The notes under the pieces were generated by a model that was not told the DNA's origin, did not search any database, and worked only from the letters and a program-made list of their open reading frames with translations. From Chryseobacterium gleum (lineage in GTDB: Bacteria; Bacteroidota; Bacteroidia; Flavobacteriales; Flavobacteriaceae), in contig CAMCVI010000005.1 of the NCBI GenBank assembly GCA_945881885.1, forward strand, positions 62,001-126,000: 64,000 bases of DNA, read 5' to 3'. This document shows positions 1 to 10,173 of this stretch, one piece after another. The translations under genes and the position numbers were made by a program. Numbering within the stretch: the first letter of the stretch is position 1; each line of letters starts with the position of its first letter.

Positions 1-438
1 ACTAAAATCAAAAGGCATAAATTCTTGTCCTAATAATTCGTAAACAGGTTGTTTTAAACCTGCCATTTTTAAACCAATAATAGTTTCTTTTTTTTGGCCT
101 TTTTCGATAGAAATTGTGGCTACTTTTTCGGTTTGATAAATGTGTTGTTTGGCAATAATTTTCTTAAATTTATAACTAGAAGAATCTATAATAAATTTCG
201 TTTTTTGCTTGTTTTTAAAAACCGTATCTATTGACGCAGAAATAGAATCTGGATAAGCTGAAACAATTGATTTCTCGTAAAAAGTATAACTAAAATCAGG
301 AGTTTTAAATTGGTTATTTGTTAAAACACCAATAACATTGCGAACTAATTTTTCTGAGTTTTCATTCTGTTTTACAGCAAACTTTTGAGCATGCGCTCCA
401 AAAGAAAGTAAAAAAATAATCCACAACAGTATTCTCAT
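1..438 (-). CDS. DUF5686-family outer-membrane protein, N-terminal part (runs off the window)
   Basis: This is the start of a minus-strand gene whose 3' part lies outside the window, and it is missing from the ORF track. The translation begins MRILLWIIFLLSFGAHAQ, a signal peptide. Later come PDSISASIDTVFK, SSYKFKKIIAKQHIYQTEKV and GLKMAGLKQPVYELLGQEF, which match my memory of the DUF5686 family of Bacteroidota. These are large beta-barrel-like outer-membrane proteins of unknown function. Most members carry a carboxypeptidase-like (CarboxypepD_reg) domain between the signal peptide and this region. Here the DUF5686 part follows the signal peptide after about 20 residues, so that domain is absent. 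The family call rests on remembered motifs from about 146 residues. Confidence 0.72.
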   Translation of the reverse strand, partial: MRILLWIIFLLSFGAHAQKFAVKQNENSEKLVRNVIGVLTNNQFKTPDFSYTFYEKSIVSAYPDSISASIDTVFKNKQKTKFIIDSSSYKFKKIIAKQHIYQTEKVATISIEKGQKKETIIGLKMAGLKQPVYELLGQEFMPFDFS

Positions 439-473
439 TTAGAATAAATTAAAAGCAAATATACAGATAATAA

Positions 474-503
474 AAAAGCGTCCAATTACTTGCACGCTTT
501 TAT
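474..503 (-). terminator. Rho-independent terminator of the superoxide dismutase gene
   Basis: Read on the minus strand, AAAAGCGT and ACGCTTTT pair around a 12-nt loop and are followed by a T-rich run. The hairpin lies about 18 bases past the stop codon of the sod gene and before the DUF5686 gene, so it should separate the two transcripts. Confidence 0.7.
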
Positions 504-520
504 TTTATTTTTGAGAAAAT

Positions 521-1129
521 TTATTTCGATTCGTTAAAACGTTTAGTTACCTCGTCCCAGTTTATTACATTAAAAAAAGCTTCAATATAATCAGGTCTTC
601 TGTTTTGGTAGTTTAAATAATAGGCGTGTTCCCAAACGTCTAATCCTAAAATAGGTGTTCCGCCACAACCAATACCTGGCATTAAAGGATTATCTTGATT
701 TGGTGAAGAACAAACTTCAACTTTTCCGCCTTTTTGCACACAAAGCCAAGCCCATCCAGAACCAAAACGAGTAGCTGCAGCTTTAGCAAATTCTGCTTTA
801 AAAGCATCAAATGAACCATAAGCTGTGTCAATTGCAGCTGCTAATTCGCCTGTTGGTAAACCACCACCATTTGGTGACATAACGGTCCAAAATAAATTAT
901 GATTGTAAAAACCACCACCGTTATTTCTAACAGGCATATTATTCATATCCAAATTGGCCATAATGGCTTCAATAGATTTTCCTTCTAAATCTGTTCCTGC
1001 AATAGCAGCATTTAAATTTGTTGTGTAAGCATTATGATGTTTTGTATGGTGAATTTCCATAGTTCTTGCATCAACATGTGGTTCTAATGCATCATATGCA
1101 TATGGTAATTGCGGGAGTTCAAAAGCCAT
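521..1129 (-). CDS. sodB: Superoxide dismutase (Fe/Mn family)
   Basis: Cytosolic enzyme that converts superoxide to hydrogen peroxide and oxygen. The 202-residue product is full length for the Fe/Mn family. The metal ligands are visible: the first His in [12 protein letters not shown] (about residue 27), the second in YNHNLFW (about 77), and Asp and His in [19 protein letters not shown] (about 164-168). The stretch [15 protein letters not shown] followed by [10 protein letters not shown] is, as I recall, typical of the Bacteroidota subgroup. Sequence alone does not safely separate Fe from Mn or cambialistic use, so the symbol is provisional. It is transcribed divergently from the addA-like gene and has its own terminator. 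Confidence 0.95.
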   Translation of the reverse strand: MAFELPQLPYAYDALEPHVDARTMEIHHTKHHNAYTTNLNAAIAGTDLEGKSIEAIMANLDMNNMPVRNNGGGFYNHNLFWTVMSPNGGGLPTGELAAAIDTAYGSFDAFKAEFAKAAATRFGSGWAWLCVQKGGKVEVCSSPNQDNPLMPGIGCGGTPILGLDVWEHAYYLNYQNRRPDYIEAFFNVINWDEVTKRFNESK

Positions 1130-1163
1130 AATTTACTATTTTTAATTGATTAATTATTTTTTT

Positions 1164-1171
1164 CAAATTTA
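1164..1171 (-). promoter_or_regulatory. Candidate -7 promoter element of sod
   Basis: On the minus strand this reads TAAATTTG, matching the Bacteroidota -7 consensus TAnnTTTG. It lies 34 bases upstream of the sod start. No clear -33 TTTG is visible at the usual spacing. Confidence 0.4.
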
Positions 1172-1234
1172 TAACTTTAACTTTGAAAATAAAATTTTTC
1201 GGTCTTAATACTTTCTTAAAAGTTTATTTATAAT

Positions 1235-4200
1235 ATGGCATTTCAACTATATAACGCTTCAGCTGGTTCTGGCAAAACTTATACCTTAACAAAAGAGTAT
1301 TTAAAAATTTTATTGGTAGCTCCTGCCAACGATACTTATAAAAAAATTCTAGCCATTACTTTTACCAATAAAGCGGTTGAAGAAATGAAGAGCCGTATTA
1401 TTGATAGTTTAATTGCGTTTACAAAAAATGAAGTTACTGAAAAAACCGCTAATTTTATGCAAGAAATTGCTACTGAAATAAAATTAGATGTGCCTACAAT
1501 CCAACAAAAATCCAGAAAAATTTTAAAGAATTTAATTCATAATTACGCGGCGTTTGATATTTCAACTATTGATAAATTCACACACAGAATAATTAGAACA
1601 TTTACGCACGATTTAAATTTACCTACTAATTTTGATGTTACTTTAGATACAGATGAACTATTAAAAAACGCCATTGATGTAGTGGTTGCCAAAGCAGGCG
1701 AAGACGAAGAATTGACTCAAATATTAATCGATTTTGCAAAGAGCAAAACAGATAATGATAAAAGTTGGGATGTAACATTAGATTTATATGAAGTTTCAAG
1801 ATTAATATTAAACGAAGAGCATTTTTTCAATTTTGGAAAATTAAGTGATAAATCAGTTGATGATTTTTCTAAAATTGCTGAAAAAATTAAGTTAAAAGTT
1901 GAAGCGAATACCAAAAAAATAAAGGAAAACGCGAAATTAATTTTAGAGGATTTTACCTCAAATAATTTAACAGATGCTGATTTTGACCGCAAAACATTTT
2001 ACAATCACGTTGTCAATTTGTTTCACGAAAAAGCAACCGATTACGATTTTGTAAATGAAAAAGAAATATTGGTTCCTAAAAAATCTAATAATTTAGAAGT
2101 TATTACACGTTTTTTACCTTCTTGGAAATTAAAATTGACTACAATCTACAAAGCAAAAAACGAAAATGCATTATTTGATTTGGTTCTTAAAAATATGATT
2201 CCGTTGTCGCTAATCAATGTAATTTACAAAGAATACAAGCAATTACAAGAAGACCAAAATGTATTGTCTATTTCCGATTTTAATACGATAATTCACAACG
2301 AAATTAAAGACCAACCCGCTCCTTTTATCTATGAGAGATTAGGCGATAGATATCGTCATTATTTTATAGATGAGTTTCAGGACACTTCACAGTTACAATG
2401 GGAAAATTTTATACCGCTTATTGATAATGCCTTGGCAAGTGAAGATTTAGACGGCACAAAAGGGTCGTTAATGATTGTAGGAGACCCAAAACAATCTATT
2501 TACCGATGGCGTGGCGGAAAAGCAGAACAATTTATCGATTTAAGTACGAATGCAAATCCGTTTTCCAATAAAGAAAAATCTGTAAAAAATTTACCAAAAA
2601 ATTACAGAAGTTATTCGGAAGTTATCGATTTTAATAATCAATTTTTTCAATTCCTTTCGGAAGAATTTACCAATGAAGCGTATCAAAAATTATATAAGGA
2701 AACCGCTGGTCAGGAAACAAATGAAAAAACAGGCGGTTTTGTATCGGTTACTTTTTTAGATGATACCATTGAAATTAACGAGGAAATTTCCGATGATGAA
2801 ACCATTACCGAAAAAGACAAACAATATTTGTCTAAAACTTTAGAAATTATTCAGCAATCTCTTGCAAATGGATTTGACTATTCAGACATTGTTTTATTAA
2901 CTCGAAAAACTAAAAATGGCGTTTTATTGGCTAATTTTTTAACCGAAAATAATATTCCAATTATTTCATCGGAAACATTGCTAATTCAAAATGCTTCGGA
3001 AGTAAAATTTATTATCAATTTTTTAGAATATTTGGATAGTGCCAACAATCAAGAATCAAAAATAAATTGGTTGTATTTTGTAGCAACTACAAAGGTTGAT
3101 AAAGATAAAATTCATGACTTCATAGTAGGCGCAAAAGACTTATCGGAAGCGGATTTGCAAAAATATTTAGCGTCATTTAATTGTGAAATATCCTTTGAAA
3201 ATTGTAGAAAAAAATCACTTTACGAAGCTGTTGAAAATATTGTAAATGTGTTTTTAAAAGAAAAAACTACCATTTCCTATGTGCAGTATTTTTTAGATTT
3301 AGTTTTAGAACGAAACGTAAAATACCAAACCAGTATTGCTGATTTTTTAGAATATTGGAAAAAATCAGGATTCAAGCAAAGCATTCCCTCGCCAGAAGGA
3401 GAAAAAGCCATCCGAATTATGACCATTCATAAATCGAAAGGATTAGAATTTCCGGTGGTAATTTATCCGTTTGCCGATGACAGTTTGAATCCAAGAAGCA
3501 ATAATATTTGGATTCCAATGGAAGTCGAAAGTGTAGATATGCCACAAGCTTTGGTGAAAAACAATAAGATTTTAGAGAAATATAGTGGTCAAACTAAAGA
3601 AATTTATCAAACCAAATCGCAAGAAGAAATTTTAGACACCATAAATGTTTTATATGTTGCTTTAACGCGAGCGGAAGAACAATTACATATTATTAGTAGT
3701 TATAAAACAACCACAAAAGGCGAAATTTCAACTTCCAAAACGTTGGCTTCTTATTTCATAAATTTTTTGTCGCAAAAAGCAAATTTTTCAGTCGAACAAA
3801 AAGAATATACTTTCGGCAATCCAAAAAGACAATCGCAACCGAAATTATTTGACAAAAATAAAGCAGAAATTCAGGCTGTAAACAATGCATTAGATTTTTC
3901 TTCGATAAAAATAGCAAAAAAAGAGGCTTTAATGTGGGGCACTTTACAGCAAGATGCTATTGAGTTCGGAAATATAATTCATCAAATTTTATCTTATATT
4001 ACAACGAAAAATGATTTGCAACCTGCATTAATAAAAAGCTTAGATGAAGGTTTAATTCAACAATCGCAAAAAAGCATTTTTGAAGATAAAATAACACAAA
4101 TAATGAATCATCCAGAATTAGAAGCTTTTTTTAATCCTAATTACACCGTTTTTACAGAGCACAATATTATTTCGCCAAACGAAATCAATTTAAAACCAGA

Positions 4201-4378
4201 CAGGTTAGTAATTCACAATTCGGAAGCTTTTCTTATTGATTACAAAACAGGTGCGCAAGATGAAAAACACAAAATACAAGTAGAAAATTACGCCCGCGTT
4301 ATTGAAAAAATGAATTTAAAAGTTACTAAAAAAGTGTTACTATATATAGGAGATGAATTAAAAATTATACATTTGTAG
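1235..4378 (+). CDS. addA: AddA-like UvrD/Rep-type helicase-nuclease for double-strand break repair
   Basis: A superfamily 1 helicase with a C-terminal RecB-type nuclease, the expected large subunit of an AddAB-type break-processing enzyme. Helicase motifs appear in order: Walker A ASAGSGKT (about 9-16), Walker B FIDEFQDTSQLQW (about 378), VGDPKQSIYRWRGG (about 415), LPKNYRS, TIHKSKGLEFPVV (about 730) and NVLYVALTRAEEQL (about 807). The nuclease part has the conserved His in GNIIHQIL, the Asp in LKPDRLVI and DYKTG (about 1002), then QVENYARV. All catalytic residues look intact. At 1047 aa it is somewhat shorter than Firmicutes AddA. Its likely partner lies 2.8 kb downstream at 7213, beyond kbl and an OmpA gene. 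Automated annotation often calls it only UvrD-helicase domain protein. Confidence 0.85.
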   Translation: MAFQLYNASAGSGKTYTLTKEYLKILLVAPANDTYKKILAITFTNKAVEEMKSRIIDSLIAFTKNEVTEKTANFMQEIATEIKLDVPTIQQKSRKILKNLIHNYAAFDISTIDKFTHRIIRTFTHDLNLPTNFDVTLDTDELLKNAIDVVVAKAGEDEELTQILIDFAKSKTDNDKSWDVTLDLYEVSRLILNEEHFFNFGKLSDKSVDDFSKIAEKIKLKVEANTKKIKENAKLILEDFTSNNLTDADFDRKTFYNHVVNLFHEKATDYDFVNEKEILVPKKSNNLEVITRFLPSWKLKLTTIYKAKNENALFDLVLKNMIPLSLINVIYKEYKQLQEDQNVLSISDFNTIIHNEIKDQPAPFIYERLGDRYRHYFIDEFQDTSQLQWENFIPLIDNALASEDLDGTKGSLMIVGDPKQSIYRWRGGKAEQFIDLSTNANPFSNKEKSVKNLPKNYRSYSEVIDFNNQFFQFLSEEFTNEAYQKLYKETAGQETNEKTGGFVSVTFLDDTIEINEEISDDETITEKDKQYLSKTLEIIQQSLANGFDYSDIVLLTRKTKNGVLLANFLTENNIPIISSETLLIQNASEVKFIINFLEYLDSANNQESKINWLYFVATTKVDKDKIHDFIVGAKDLSEADLQKYLASFNCEISFENCRKKSLYEAVENIVNVFLKEKTTISYVQYFLDLVLERNVKYQTSIADFLEYWKKSGFKQSIPSPEGEKAIRIMTIHKSKGLEFPVVIYPFADDSLNPRSNNIWIPMEVESVDMPQALVKNNKILEKYSGQTKEIYQTKSQEEILDTINVLYVALTRAEEQLHIISSYKTTTKGEISTSKTLASYFINFLSQKANFSVEQKEYTFGNPKRQSQPKLFDKNKAEIQAVNNALDFSSIKIAKKEALMWGTLQQDAIEFGNIIHQILSYITTKNDLQPALIKSLDEGLIQQSQKSIFEDKITQIMNHPELEAFFNPNYTVFTEHNIISPNEINLKPDRLVIHNSEAFLIDYKTGAQDEKHKIQVENYARVIEKMNLKVTKKVLLYIGDELKIIHL

Positions 4379-4407
4379 AAAATTAAACAACCAACAATAT
4401 TAAAAAA

Positions 4408-5601
4408 ATGTACGGAAAAATTCAAGCACACTTACAAAATGAATTAAATACAATTCAAGAAAACGGGTTGTATAAAAAAGAACGCATTATCACTTCGCCT
4501 CAAGGTGCAGAAATAGTTGTAAATGGTGAAACCGTTTTAAATTTTTGTTCCAATAATTATTTAGGATTGTCTTCTCATCCAGAAGTAGTTCAAGCTGCAA
4601 AAGACGCTTTAGATTCTCACGGCTTTGGTATGTCATCTGTTCGTTTTATTTGTGGTACGCAAGATATTCATAAACAATTAGAAGCAGCAATAGCGGATTT
4701 TTATGGAACCGAGGATACCATTTTATATGCAGCCGCTTTCGATGCAAATGGCGGTGTTTTCGAACCTTTGTTAGGAGAAGAAGATTGTATTATTTCTGAT
4801 AGTTTAAATCACGCTTCAATTATTGATGGCGTGCGTTTGTGTAAAGCAGCACGTTATCGTTATGAAAATTCTAATATGCAGGATTTAGAAGCACAATTAA
4901 TAAAAGCCACAGAAGCAGGTCATCGTTTTAAGTTAATTGTAACAGATGGCGTTTTCTCAATGGATGGGCTAGTAGCACCTTTGGATAAAATTTGCGATTT
5001 AGCCGATAAATATGATGCATTAGTAATGGTAGACGAATGTCACGCCGCTGGATTTATTGGCGCAACTGGTATTGGAACTATAGAAGCAAAAAATGTTTTG
5101 GGCCGTGTAGATATTATTACTGGAACTTTAGGAAAAGCTTTAGGTGGCGCTATGGGTGGTTATACTACTGCAAAAAAAGAAGTAATTGAAATATTACGCC
5201 AACGTTCACGTCCTTATTTATTTTCAAATTCATTAGCACCATCAATTGTTGGAGCTTCTTTAAAAGTTTTTGAAATATTAAAAAAAGACACTTCATTAAG
5301 AGATCAATTAGAATGGAATACCAATTATTTTAAAGAAGGCATTAAAAAAGCAGGTTTAGATTTTATAGATGGCGATTCAGCAATTGTACCAATTATGTTA
5401 TACGATGCAAAATTATCTCAAGAAATGGCAGATGAATTGCTAAAACTAGGCATATATGTGATTGGATTTTTCTACCCTGTGGTTCCAAAAGACAAAGCCA
5501 GAATCAGGGTGCAATTATCTGCAGCTCACACAAAAGAACATTTAGACAAAGCCATTTCAGCTTTTACAAATGTGGGAAAAAAGTTAAACATTATTCAATA
5601 A
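4408..5601 (+). CDS. kbl: Glycine C-acetyltransferase (2-amino-3-ketobutyrate CoA ligase)
   Basis: PLP enzyme that cleaves 2-amino-3-oxobutyrate with CoA into glycine and acetyl-CoA, the second step of threonine breakdown through threonine dehydrogenase. The 397 residues agree with the usual family length. Visible motifs are [58 protein letters not shown] with the cofactor-binding Asp and His, and [14 protein letters not shown], where the Lys forms the Schiff base. The related AONS/KAPA synthase (BioF) is the main alternative, but length and overall wording fit Kbl better. It starts 29 bases after the addA-like stop and may share its transcript. No threonine dehydrogenase gene is in the window. 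Confidence 0.92.
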   Translation: MYGKIQAHLQNELNTIQENGLYKKERIITSPQGAEIVVNGETVLNFCSNNYLGLSSHPEVVQAAKDALDSHGFGMSSVRFICGTQDIHKQLEAAIADFYGTEDTILYAAAFDANGGVFEPLLGEEDCIISDSLNHASIIDGVRLCKAARYRYENSNMQDLEAQLIKATEAGHRFKLIVTDGVFSMDGLVAPLDKICDLADKYDALVMVDECHAAGFIGATGIGTIEAKNVLGRVDIITGTLGKALGGAMGGYTTAKKEVIEILRQRSRPYLFSNSLAPSIVGASLKVFEILKKDTSLRDQLEWNTNYFKEGIKKAGLDFIDGDSAIVPIMLYDAKLSQEMADELLKLGIYVIGFFYPVVPKDKARIRVQLSAAHTKEHLDKAISAFTNVGKKLNIIQ

Positions 5602-5645
5602 ACATAATTTGTTTAACATTTAATTATGAAAAAACAAACAAAAGT

Positions 5646-5676
5646 TTTGTGAATTACAAAAAACATATTACTTTTG
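5646..5676 (+). promoter_or_regulatory. Bacteroidota-type promoter of the OmpA gene
   Basis: TTTG at 5646-5649 and TACTTTTG at 5669-5676 are separated by exactly 19 bases, the textbook -33/-7 arrangement of Bacteroidota sigma-A promoters. A 5' leader of roughly 40 bases would follow before the ATG at 5720. This is one of the best promoter matches in the window and agrees with high expression expected for an OmpA-type protein. Confidence 0.7.
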
Positions 5677-5719
5677 CTCTTAAATATATAATGAATTGTA
5701 ATTAAATTAAATAAAAAGT

Positions 5720-7147
5720 ATGAAACATTTTAACAAATTATTTGCTACTACTTTGCTGTTTGTTGGACTAGCGTCTCAAGCACAAGATAATGTTAATCCT
5801 TGGGCGGTGTCTTTTGGAGCAAATGCAGTAGACACTAGAGTAAGTGCTAGTAGAGGTGGATTAGGATTTTTTGAAAAAACCTTTTCTCAAGGATTGGATA
5901 TGAAAGATAATTGGAACTTAGTTCCTGCAGTATCTTACTTAAGCGTATCTAAATATGTTGGAGATGGTTTTTCTTTCGGAATGACAGGATCTTTCAACAA
6001 AATTACCAAATTTGTTGACTTTAAACCAACTGTTAAAGGTGCAGATGGAAGAGGAATGGTTGTTAGTAACCCAGGTGATTTAAACTATTATGGTTTAGAT
6101 GCTGCAGTTTCTTACAGCTTTAAAACTTTATTAAAATCTAAATGGTTTGATCCATCTTTAAATTTAGGTGGAGGTTATGTTTTTATGGGTGATGCTTCAG
6201 CAGGTACAGTTAACTTCGGTTGGGGATTAAACTTATGGTTTGCTAAAAATGTAGCTTTTACAATAGCTTCAACATACAAATCTAGTTTTGATGACAATAG
6301 AGCGCCTAACGCTGATATTCCAAAGCATTTCTTTCACCAAGCAGGTTTAAGATTCCAATTTGGTGCTAAAGATAGAGACGATGATGGAGTTATTGATTCT
6401 GAAGATACTTGTCCAGACGTTAAAGGATTAGAAGCTTTCCAAGGTTGTCCTGATACTGATGGAGATGGAATCCAAGATTCAACTGATGCTTGTCCAGAAG
6501 AAGCAGGTACTCCAGAAATGAATGGATGTCCTGACCAAGATGGTGATACTGTTGCTGATAAAGATGATGCTTGTATTGATGTAGCTGGTTTACCAGTTTT
6601 AAAAGGTTGTCCAGATGCTGATGGCGATGGAATTGCTGATCAAAATGACAAATGTCCTACTGTAAAAGGTGATAAAGCTAACGGTGGATGCCCATGGCCT
6701 GATACTGATGGTGATAAAGTTTTAGATAAAGATGACAAATGTCCTACTGTAGCAGGAACTGTTGCAAACAATGGATGTCCAGAAGTATCTGAAGACACAA
6801 TGAAAAAATTAAATGATTATGCAAAAACAATCTTATTTGATTCTGCAAAATCATCTTTCCAAGCACAAACATTACCTGTATTGCAAGCAATTGTTGCTAT
6901 CTTAAAAGAATATCCAACTGCTAAATTTGCTTTAGAAGGACATACTGATTCAGATGGAAAAGATGCAGCTAACTTAATGTTATCTCAAAATAGAGCTGCC
7001 GCTGTAAAATCATTCTTAATTGAAAACGGTGTTACTGCAGACAGATTAACTTCTGAAGGTTTTGGAGAAGCTAAACCAGTTGCTACAAATGCAACGAAAG
7101 CTGGAAAAGCGCAAAACAGAAGAGTAGAAGTTAAATTAATTAAATAA
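5720..7147 (+). CDS. OmpA-family outer-membrane protein with thrombospondin type 3 repeats
   Basis: An outer-membrane protein that probably ties the outer membrane to peptidoglycan. The 475 residues begin with a signal peptide ([21 protein letters not shown]), followed by a beta-barrel-like region to about residue 215. Next come five calcium-binding TSP3-type units of the form DTDGDGIxDxxDxCP (about 217-355). The C-terminal OmpA/MotB domain has [31 protein letters not shown] and [10 protein letters not shown]. Its strong promoter and terminator make it an independent unit, even though it sits between the two Add-like genes. Its codon choice appears to use more regular GGT, GCT and CCA codons than its neighbours, as expected for a highly expressed gene; this was judged by eye only. 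Confidence 0.93.
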   Translation: MKHFNKLFATTLLFVGLASQAQDNVNPWAVSFGANAVDTRVSASRGGLGFFEKTFSQGLDMKDNWNLVPAVSYLSVSKYVGDGFSFGMTGSFNKITKFVDFKPTVKGADGRGMVVSNPGDLNYYGLDAAVSYSFKTLLKSKWFDPSLNLGGGYVFMGDASAGTVNFGWGLNLWFAKNVAFTIASTYKSSFDDNRAPNADIPKHFFHQAGLRFQFGAKDRDDDGVIDSEDTCPDVKGLEAFQGCPDTDGDGIQDSTDACPEEAGTPEMNGCPDQDGDTVADKDDACIDVAGLPVLKGCPDADGDGIADQNDKCPTVKGDKANGGCPWPDTDGDKVLDKDDKCPTVAGTVANNGCPEVSEDTMKKLNDYAKTILFDSAKSSFQAQTLPVLQAIVAILKEYPTAKFALEGHTDSDGKDAANLMLSQNRAAAVKSFLIENGVTADRLTSEGFGEAKPVATNATKAGKAQNRRVEVKLIK

Positions 7148-7167
7148 TTTTTCTCTCATAATATTTT

Positions 7168-7200
7168 AAAAAGGTCTCAATTTATTGAGACCTTTTTTTT
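7168..7200 (+). terminator. Rho-independent terminator after the OmpA gene
   Basis: AAAGGTCTCAA and TTGAGACCTTT form a perfect stem around a short loop, ending in a run of eight T. It lies 20 bases past the ompA stop and immediately before the addB-like gene. Confidence 0.9.
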
Positions 7201-7212
7201 ATCTTTATTGCC

Positions 7213-9999
7213 ATGGATGCATCATTTTTATCTAAATTGGCAAAAGAATTATTAATTAATAATTCTTCTTTACCAAAAACTATCATTGTTTTACCAAACA
7301 AAAGAGCCAAAATTTTTTTAATCGAAGCATTAAAAAAACAATCAACTAGTACTTTTTTAGCACCTAAAATAATAAGTATTGAAATGCTTATTGAGGAAAT
7401 TGCTCAGTTAAGATCTTTGGATAATATCGAACTTTTGTTTGAGTTTTATATGGTATATATAGATAATACTGAAAAGTCCAAACAACAAGATTTTGAAAAA
7501 TTTTCTGGTTGGGCGGTTACGCTAATTCAAGATTTTAATGAAATTGACAGGTATCTAATCAATCAGAATGAAATTTTTTCTTATTTATTAGATATTGAAC
7601 GCATCAAACATTGGACTCCAAATGTAAATAATCAATCTAAGTTAATTGAAAACCATTTAGAGTTTTGGAAATTAATGCCATTGTACTATCAAAAATTTAC
7701 CGAACATTTAATAAGTAAAAAAGTAGGCTATCAAGGTTTGTTATACAGAAGAGCAGCCGAAAATTGTGTTGCTTTTGCAAAAAAAACAGCCGACAATACT
7801 TTTGTATTTGCAGGTTTTAACGCCCTAAATGCTTCAGAAGAATCAATAATTAAATGTTTGTTAGAACATAATATTGCAACTGTGTTTTGGGATATTGACG
7901 GTGTTTTTTTAAAAGACGAATTCCACGATGCCGGTTTGTTTTTGCGTCGAATAAAAAAATCTTGGAAACATTTTGAAACGCATCCTTTTAATTGGATTAC
8001 AGACAGTTTTTCAAATGACAAAAATATTCAAGTAATTGGAACCCCGAAGTCTATTGGCCAGGCAAAAATTGCTGGAAAAATCATTGAAAAAATTGCAGCG
8101 GAAAACAATTCTTTAGAAAATACAGCAATTGTTTTAAGCGAAGAAAACATCTTACTTCCCATTTTAAATGCTTTGCCTGTTGAGGTTGAAAATTTGAATA
8201 TTACGATGGGATATTCTAGTAAAAATAATCCAGCACAAATTTTAATTTTTAAGATATTTCAGCTGCATTTAAACGCGCAAAATAGAAACAAAAAACAAAG
8301 TGTTTTTTATTATAAAGAACTATTAGAAATTTTAAATAACCCATTAATAGTTTCATGTATCAATGCGAATGAAGTAGTAAAAATCATCAAAAATTCTAAT
8401 TTAACTTTTATAACAAGCAATCGACTTGGCGAATTATACTCAAAATACGATTTATTAAATAATGAATTAGTTGCTCACTTGTTTTTCAATTGGAATGTAT
8501 CGGTGCCTGAAATTTTAGAGAAGTTAAAAGCTATTCTTATTTATATTAAAACACATTTAAGTAATCAAAATGAACAAGATAAAGTTACTAAAGCGTTTGT
8601 TTTTTCAATCTATAATGTGGTTTTAAAAATTACAAATTATTATGAAACCTATCAAAATATTGCAAATTTAGAAGTATTATTTTCTATTTATAAGCAGGTA
8701 ATAAATCAAGCGCAAGTTTCCTTTGAAGGCGAACCGCTAAAAGGCTTGCAAATAATGGGAATTTTGGAAAGTAGGGTTTTAGATTTTGAAAACGTAATTA
8801 TTACTTCTCTTAACGAAGGCAAATTACCAGGTGGAAAATCGAACTCTTCCTTTATTCCATACGATGTAAAATTAGAAAAAGGCTTACCAACTTACAAAGA
8901 GCGCGATGCCATTTTTACCTATCACTTTTATCGTTTGTTGCAACGTGCGAAGAACATTTATTTATTGTACAACACCCATTCAGAAGGCATTGATGCTGGC
9001 GAAAAAAGTCGTTTTATAACTCAGTTGGAAATAGAACATTTGCCAAATCACAACTTCAAAAAAGTGTTTTATAATGCCATAAAACCAGATACAATTTATC
9101 AACCAATTGAGATTATAAAAACGCAACCAATTTTAGATAGATTAAAAGAAATTGCAACAATTAAAGGGTTTTCTCCTTCGGCTTTGACCAATTATTTACG
9201 TAATCCGATTCAGTTTTATTACCAACGTATTTTAGGTGTTCGTGAAAATGAAGAAGTAGAAGAAAACGTCGCGGCCAATACTTTAGGAACTATAATTCAT
9301 GAAGTATTAGAAAAAATGTACCAACCTTTTGAAGCCAAAAATATTCAAATTAAATCTTCAGATATCGATGTAATGATTCAGAATATTGAAACATTTACTC
9401 TAGAAAAATTTGTAGAAGTGTACAAAGAAGGCGACATTAAAAAAGGCAAAAATTTGATAGCTTTTGAAGTGGCCAAACGCAATATTTATAACTTCTTAGT
9501 GCAAGAAAAACTAAATATTGAAAGCGGTGACCAACTGTTTATTTTGTCTCTAGAAAAACCACATGAAACCATAATTGAACACTTAAATATACCATTTCCA
9601 ATAAAAATTGCTGGAAAAGTAGATAGAATTGAGTTGCGAAATAACACCATCAGAATCATCGATTATAAAACCGGAAAAGTAGAAGCAAACAAGCTTAAAA
9701 TAACAGCTTTTGATGGTTTGACTTTAGATGTTGCTAATGATAAAATTATTCAATTGTTGTGTTATGCCTTGATGTTTCAAAATAATCCATCTAAAGGAAA
9801 CTACAATATGGAAGTTGGGATTTTTTCTTTTAAAAACATGAAAGCTGGATTTTTACCTTTTACATTTGGCAAAGGAAGAGGCGTTATTGGCGAAACAATT
9901 ATTACAACAGAATTTTTGAATCAATTTACGGAAGAATTGGTGATTTTAATTCAAGAAATTTTAAATCCAGAAATTTCTTTTAAAGAAGTGATTAAATAA
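7213..9999 (+). CDS. AddB-like PD-(D/E)XK nuclease subunit
   Basis: Likely second subunit of the AddAB-type break-repair enzyme. The 928 residues end in a RecB-family nuclease domain: FSPSALTNYLRNPIQFYYQ, GTIIHEVLEKMY, IAGKVDRIEL, IIDYKTGKVEANKL and QLLCYALMF. The catalytic His, Asp and DYK are all present. The N-terminal two thirds resemble a degenerate UvrD fold: TIIVLPNKRAKIFL stands where a Walker A would be, with no GxxGxGKT. The Cys residues that hold the 4Fe-4S cluster in Firmicutes AddB are missing (NPIQFYY replaces the usual CPFxyF, and the C-terminus has no Cys triad). It begins 13 bases after a strong terminator, so it must have its own promoter. Automated annotation usually says PD-(D/E)XK nuclease family protein. 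Confidence 0.82.
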   Translation: MDASFLSKLAKELLINNSSLPKTIIVLPNKRAKIFLIEALKKQSTSTFLAPKIISIEMLIEEIAQLRSLDNIELLFEFYMVYIDNTEKSKQQDFEKFSGWAVTLIQDFNEIDRYLINQNEIFSYLLDIERIKHWTPNVNNQSKLIENHLEFWKLMPLYYQKFTEHLISKKVGYQGLLYRRAAENCVAFAKKTADNTFVFAGFNALNASEESIIKCLLEHNIATVFWDIDGVFLKDEFHDAGLFLRRIKKSWKHFETHPFNWITDSFSNDKNIQVIGTPKSIGQAKIAGKIIEKIAAENNSLENTAIVLSEENILLPILNALPVEVENLNITMGYSSKNNPAQILIFKIFQLHLNAQNRNKKQSVFYYKELLEILNNPLIVSCINANEVVKIIKNSNLTFITSNRLGELYSKYDLLNNELVAHLFFNWNVSVPEILEKLKAILIYIKTHLSNQNEQDKVTKAFVFSIYNVVLKITNYYETYQNIANLEVLFSIYKQVINQAQVSFEGEPLKGLQIMGILESRVLDFENVIITSLNEGKLPGGKSNSSFIPYDVKLEKGLPTYKERDAIFTYHFYRLLQRAKNIYLLYNTHSEGIDAGEKSRFITQLEIEHLPNHNFKKVFYNAIKPDTIYQPIEIIKTQPILDRLKEIATIKGFSPSALTNYLRNPIQFYYQRILGVRENEEVEENVAANTLGTIIHEVLEKMYQPFEAKNIQIKSSDIDVMIQNIETFTLEKFVEVYKEGDIKKGKNLIAFEVAKRNIYNFLVQEKLNIESGDQLFILSLEKPHETIIEHLNIPFPIKIAGKVDRIELRNNTIRIIDYKTGKVEANKLKITAFDGLTLDVANDKIIQLLCYALMFQNNPSKGNYNMEVGIFSFKNMKAGFLPFTFGKGRGVIGETIITTEFLNQFTEELVILIQEILNPEISFKEVIK

Positions 10000-10004
10000 A
10001 TTTT

Positions 10005-10077
10005 AGCCACGAATTCTCGAATTTCCAATTTTGTTAGTTGTGATTCGTATCGTCTTTGTCGATAATTATTCGAATAA
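10005..10077. repeat. Dispersed intergenic repeat, copy A
   Basis: Starts CCACGAATTCTCGAATT and ends GTCGATAATTATTCGAAT. A second copy with the same two ends and about the same length is at 56641-56708. Both copies sit between convergent genes. The ends are related in opposite orientation (ACGAATT/AATTCGA words), so the element can fold into a hairpin. Confidence 0.6.
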
Positions 10078-10140
10078 AAATTATTAAGTTTTAAGGTTCA
10101 TTCGGCAATTCGAGGCAAAATATAAAAACAATATAATTTG

Positions 10141-10173
10141 CGAGCTTTGCGAAAACCATTGCGTCCCTTACGG
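10141..10173. repeat. CTTTGCG-word repeat at the 3' end of the hydrolase gene
   Basis: The stretch CTTTGCGAAAACCATTGCG and its continuation end at the stop codon of the hydrolase gene. A related word array lies in inverted orientation just upstream of the same gene at 10975-11022, so the gene is bracketed by inverted copies. Confidence 0.5.

Noticed and set aside
1235-9999. Defence system made of helicase and nuclease genes
   Set aside because: The two proteins have the domain order and nuclease motifs of AddAB-type repair enzymes, and the genes between them (kbl, ompA) are housekeeping.
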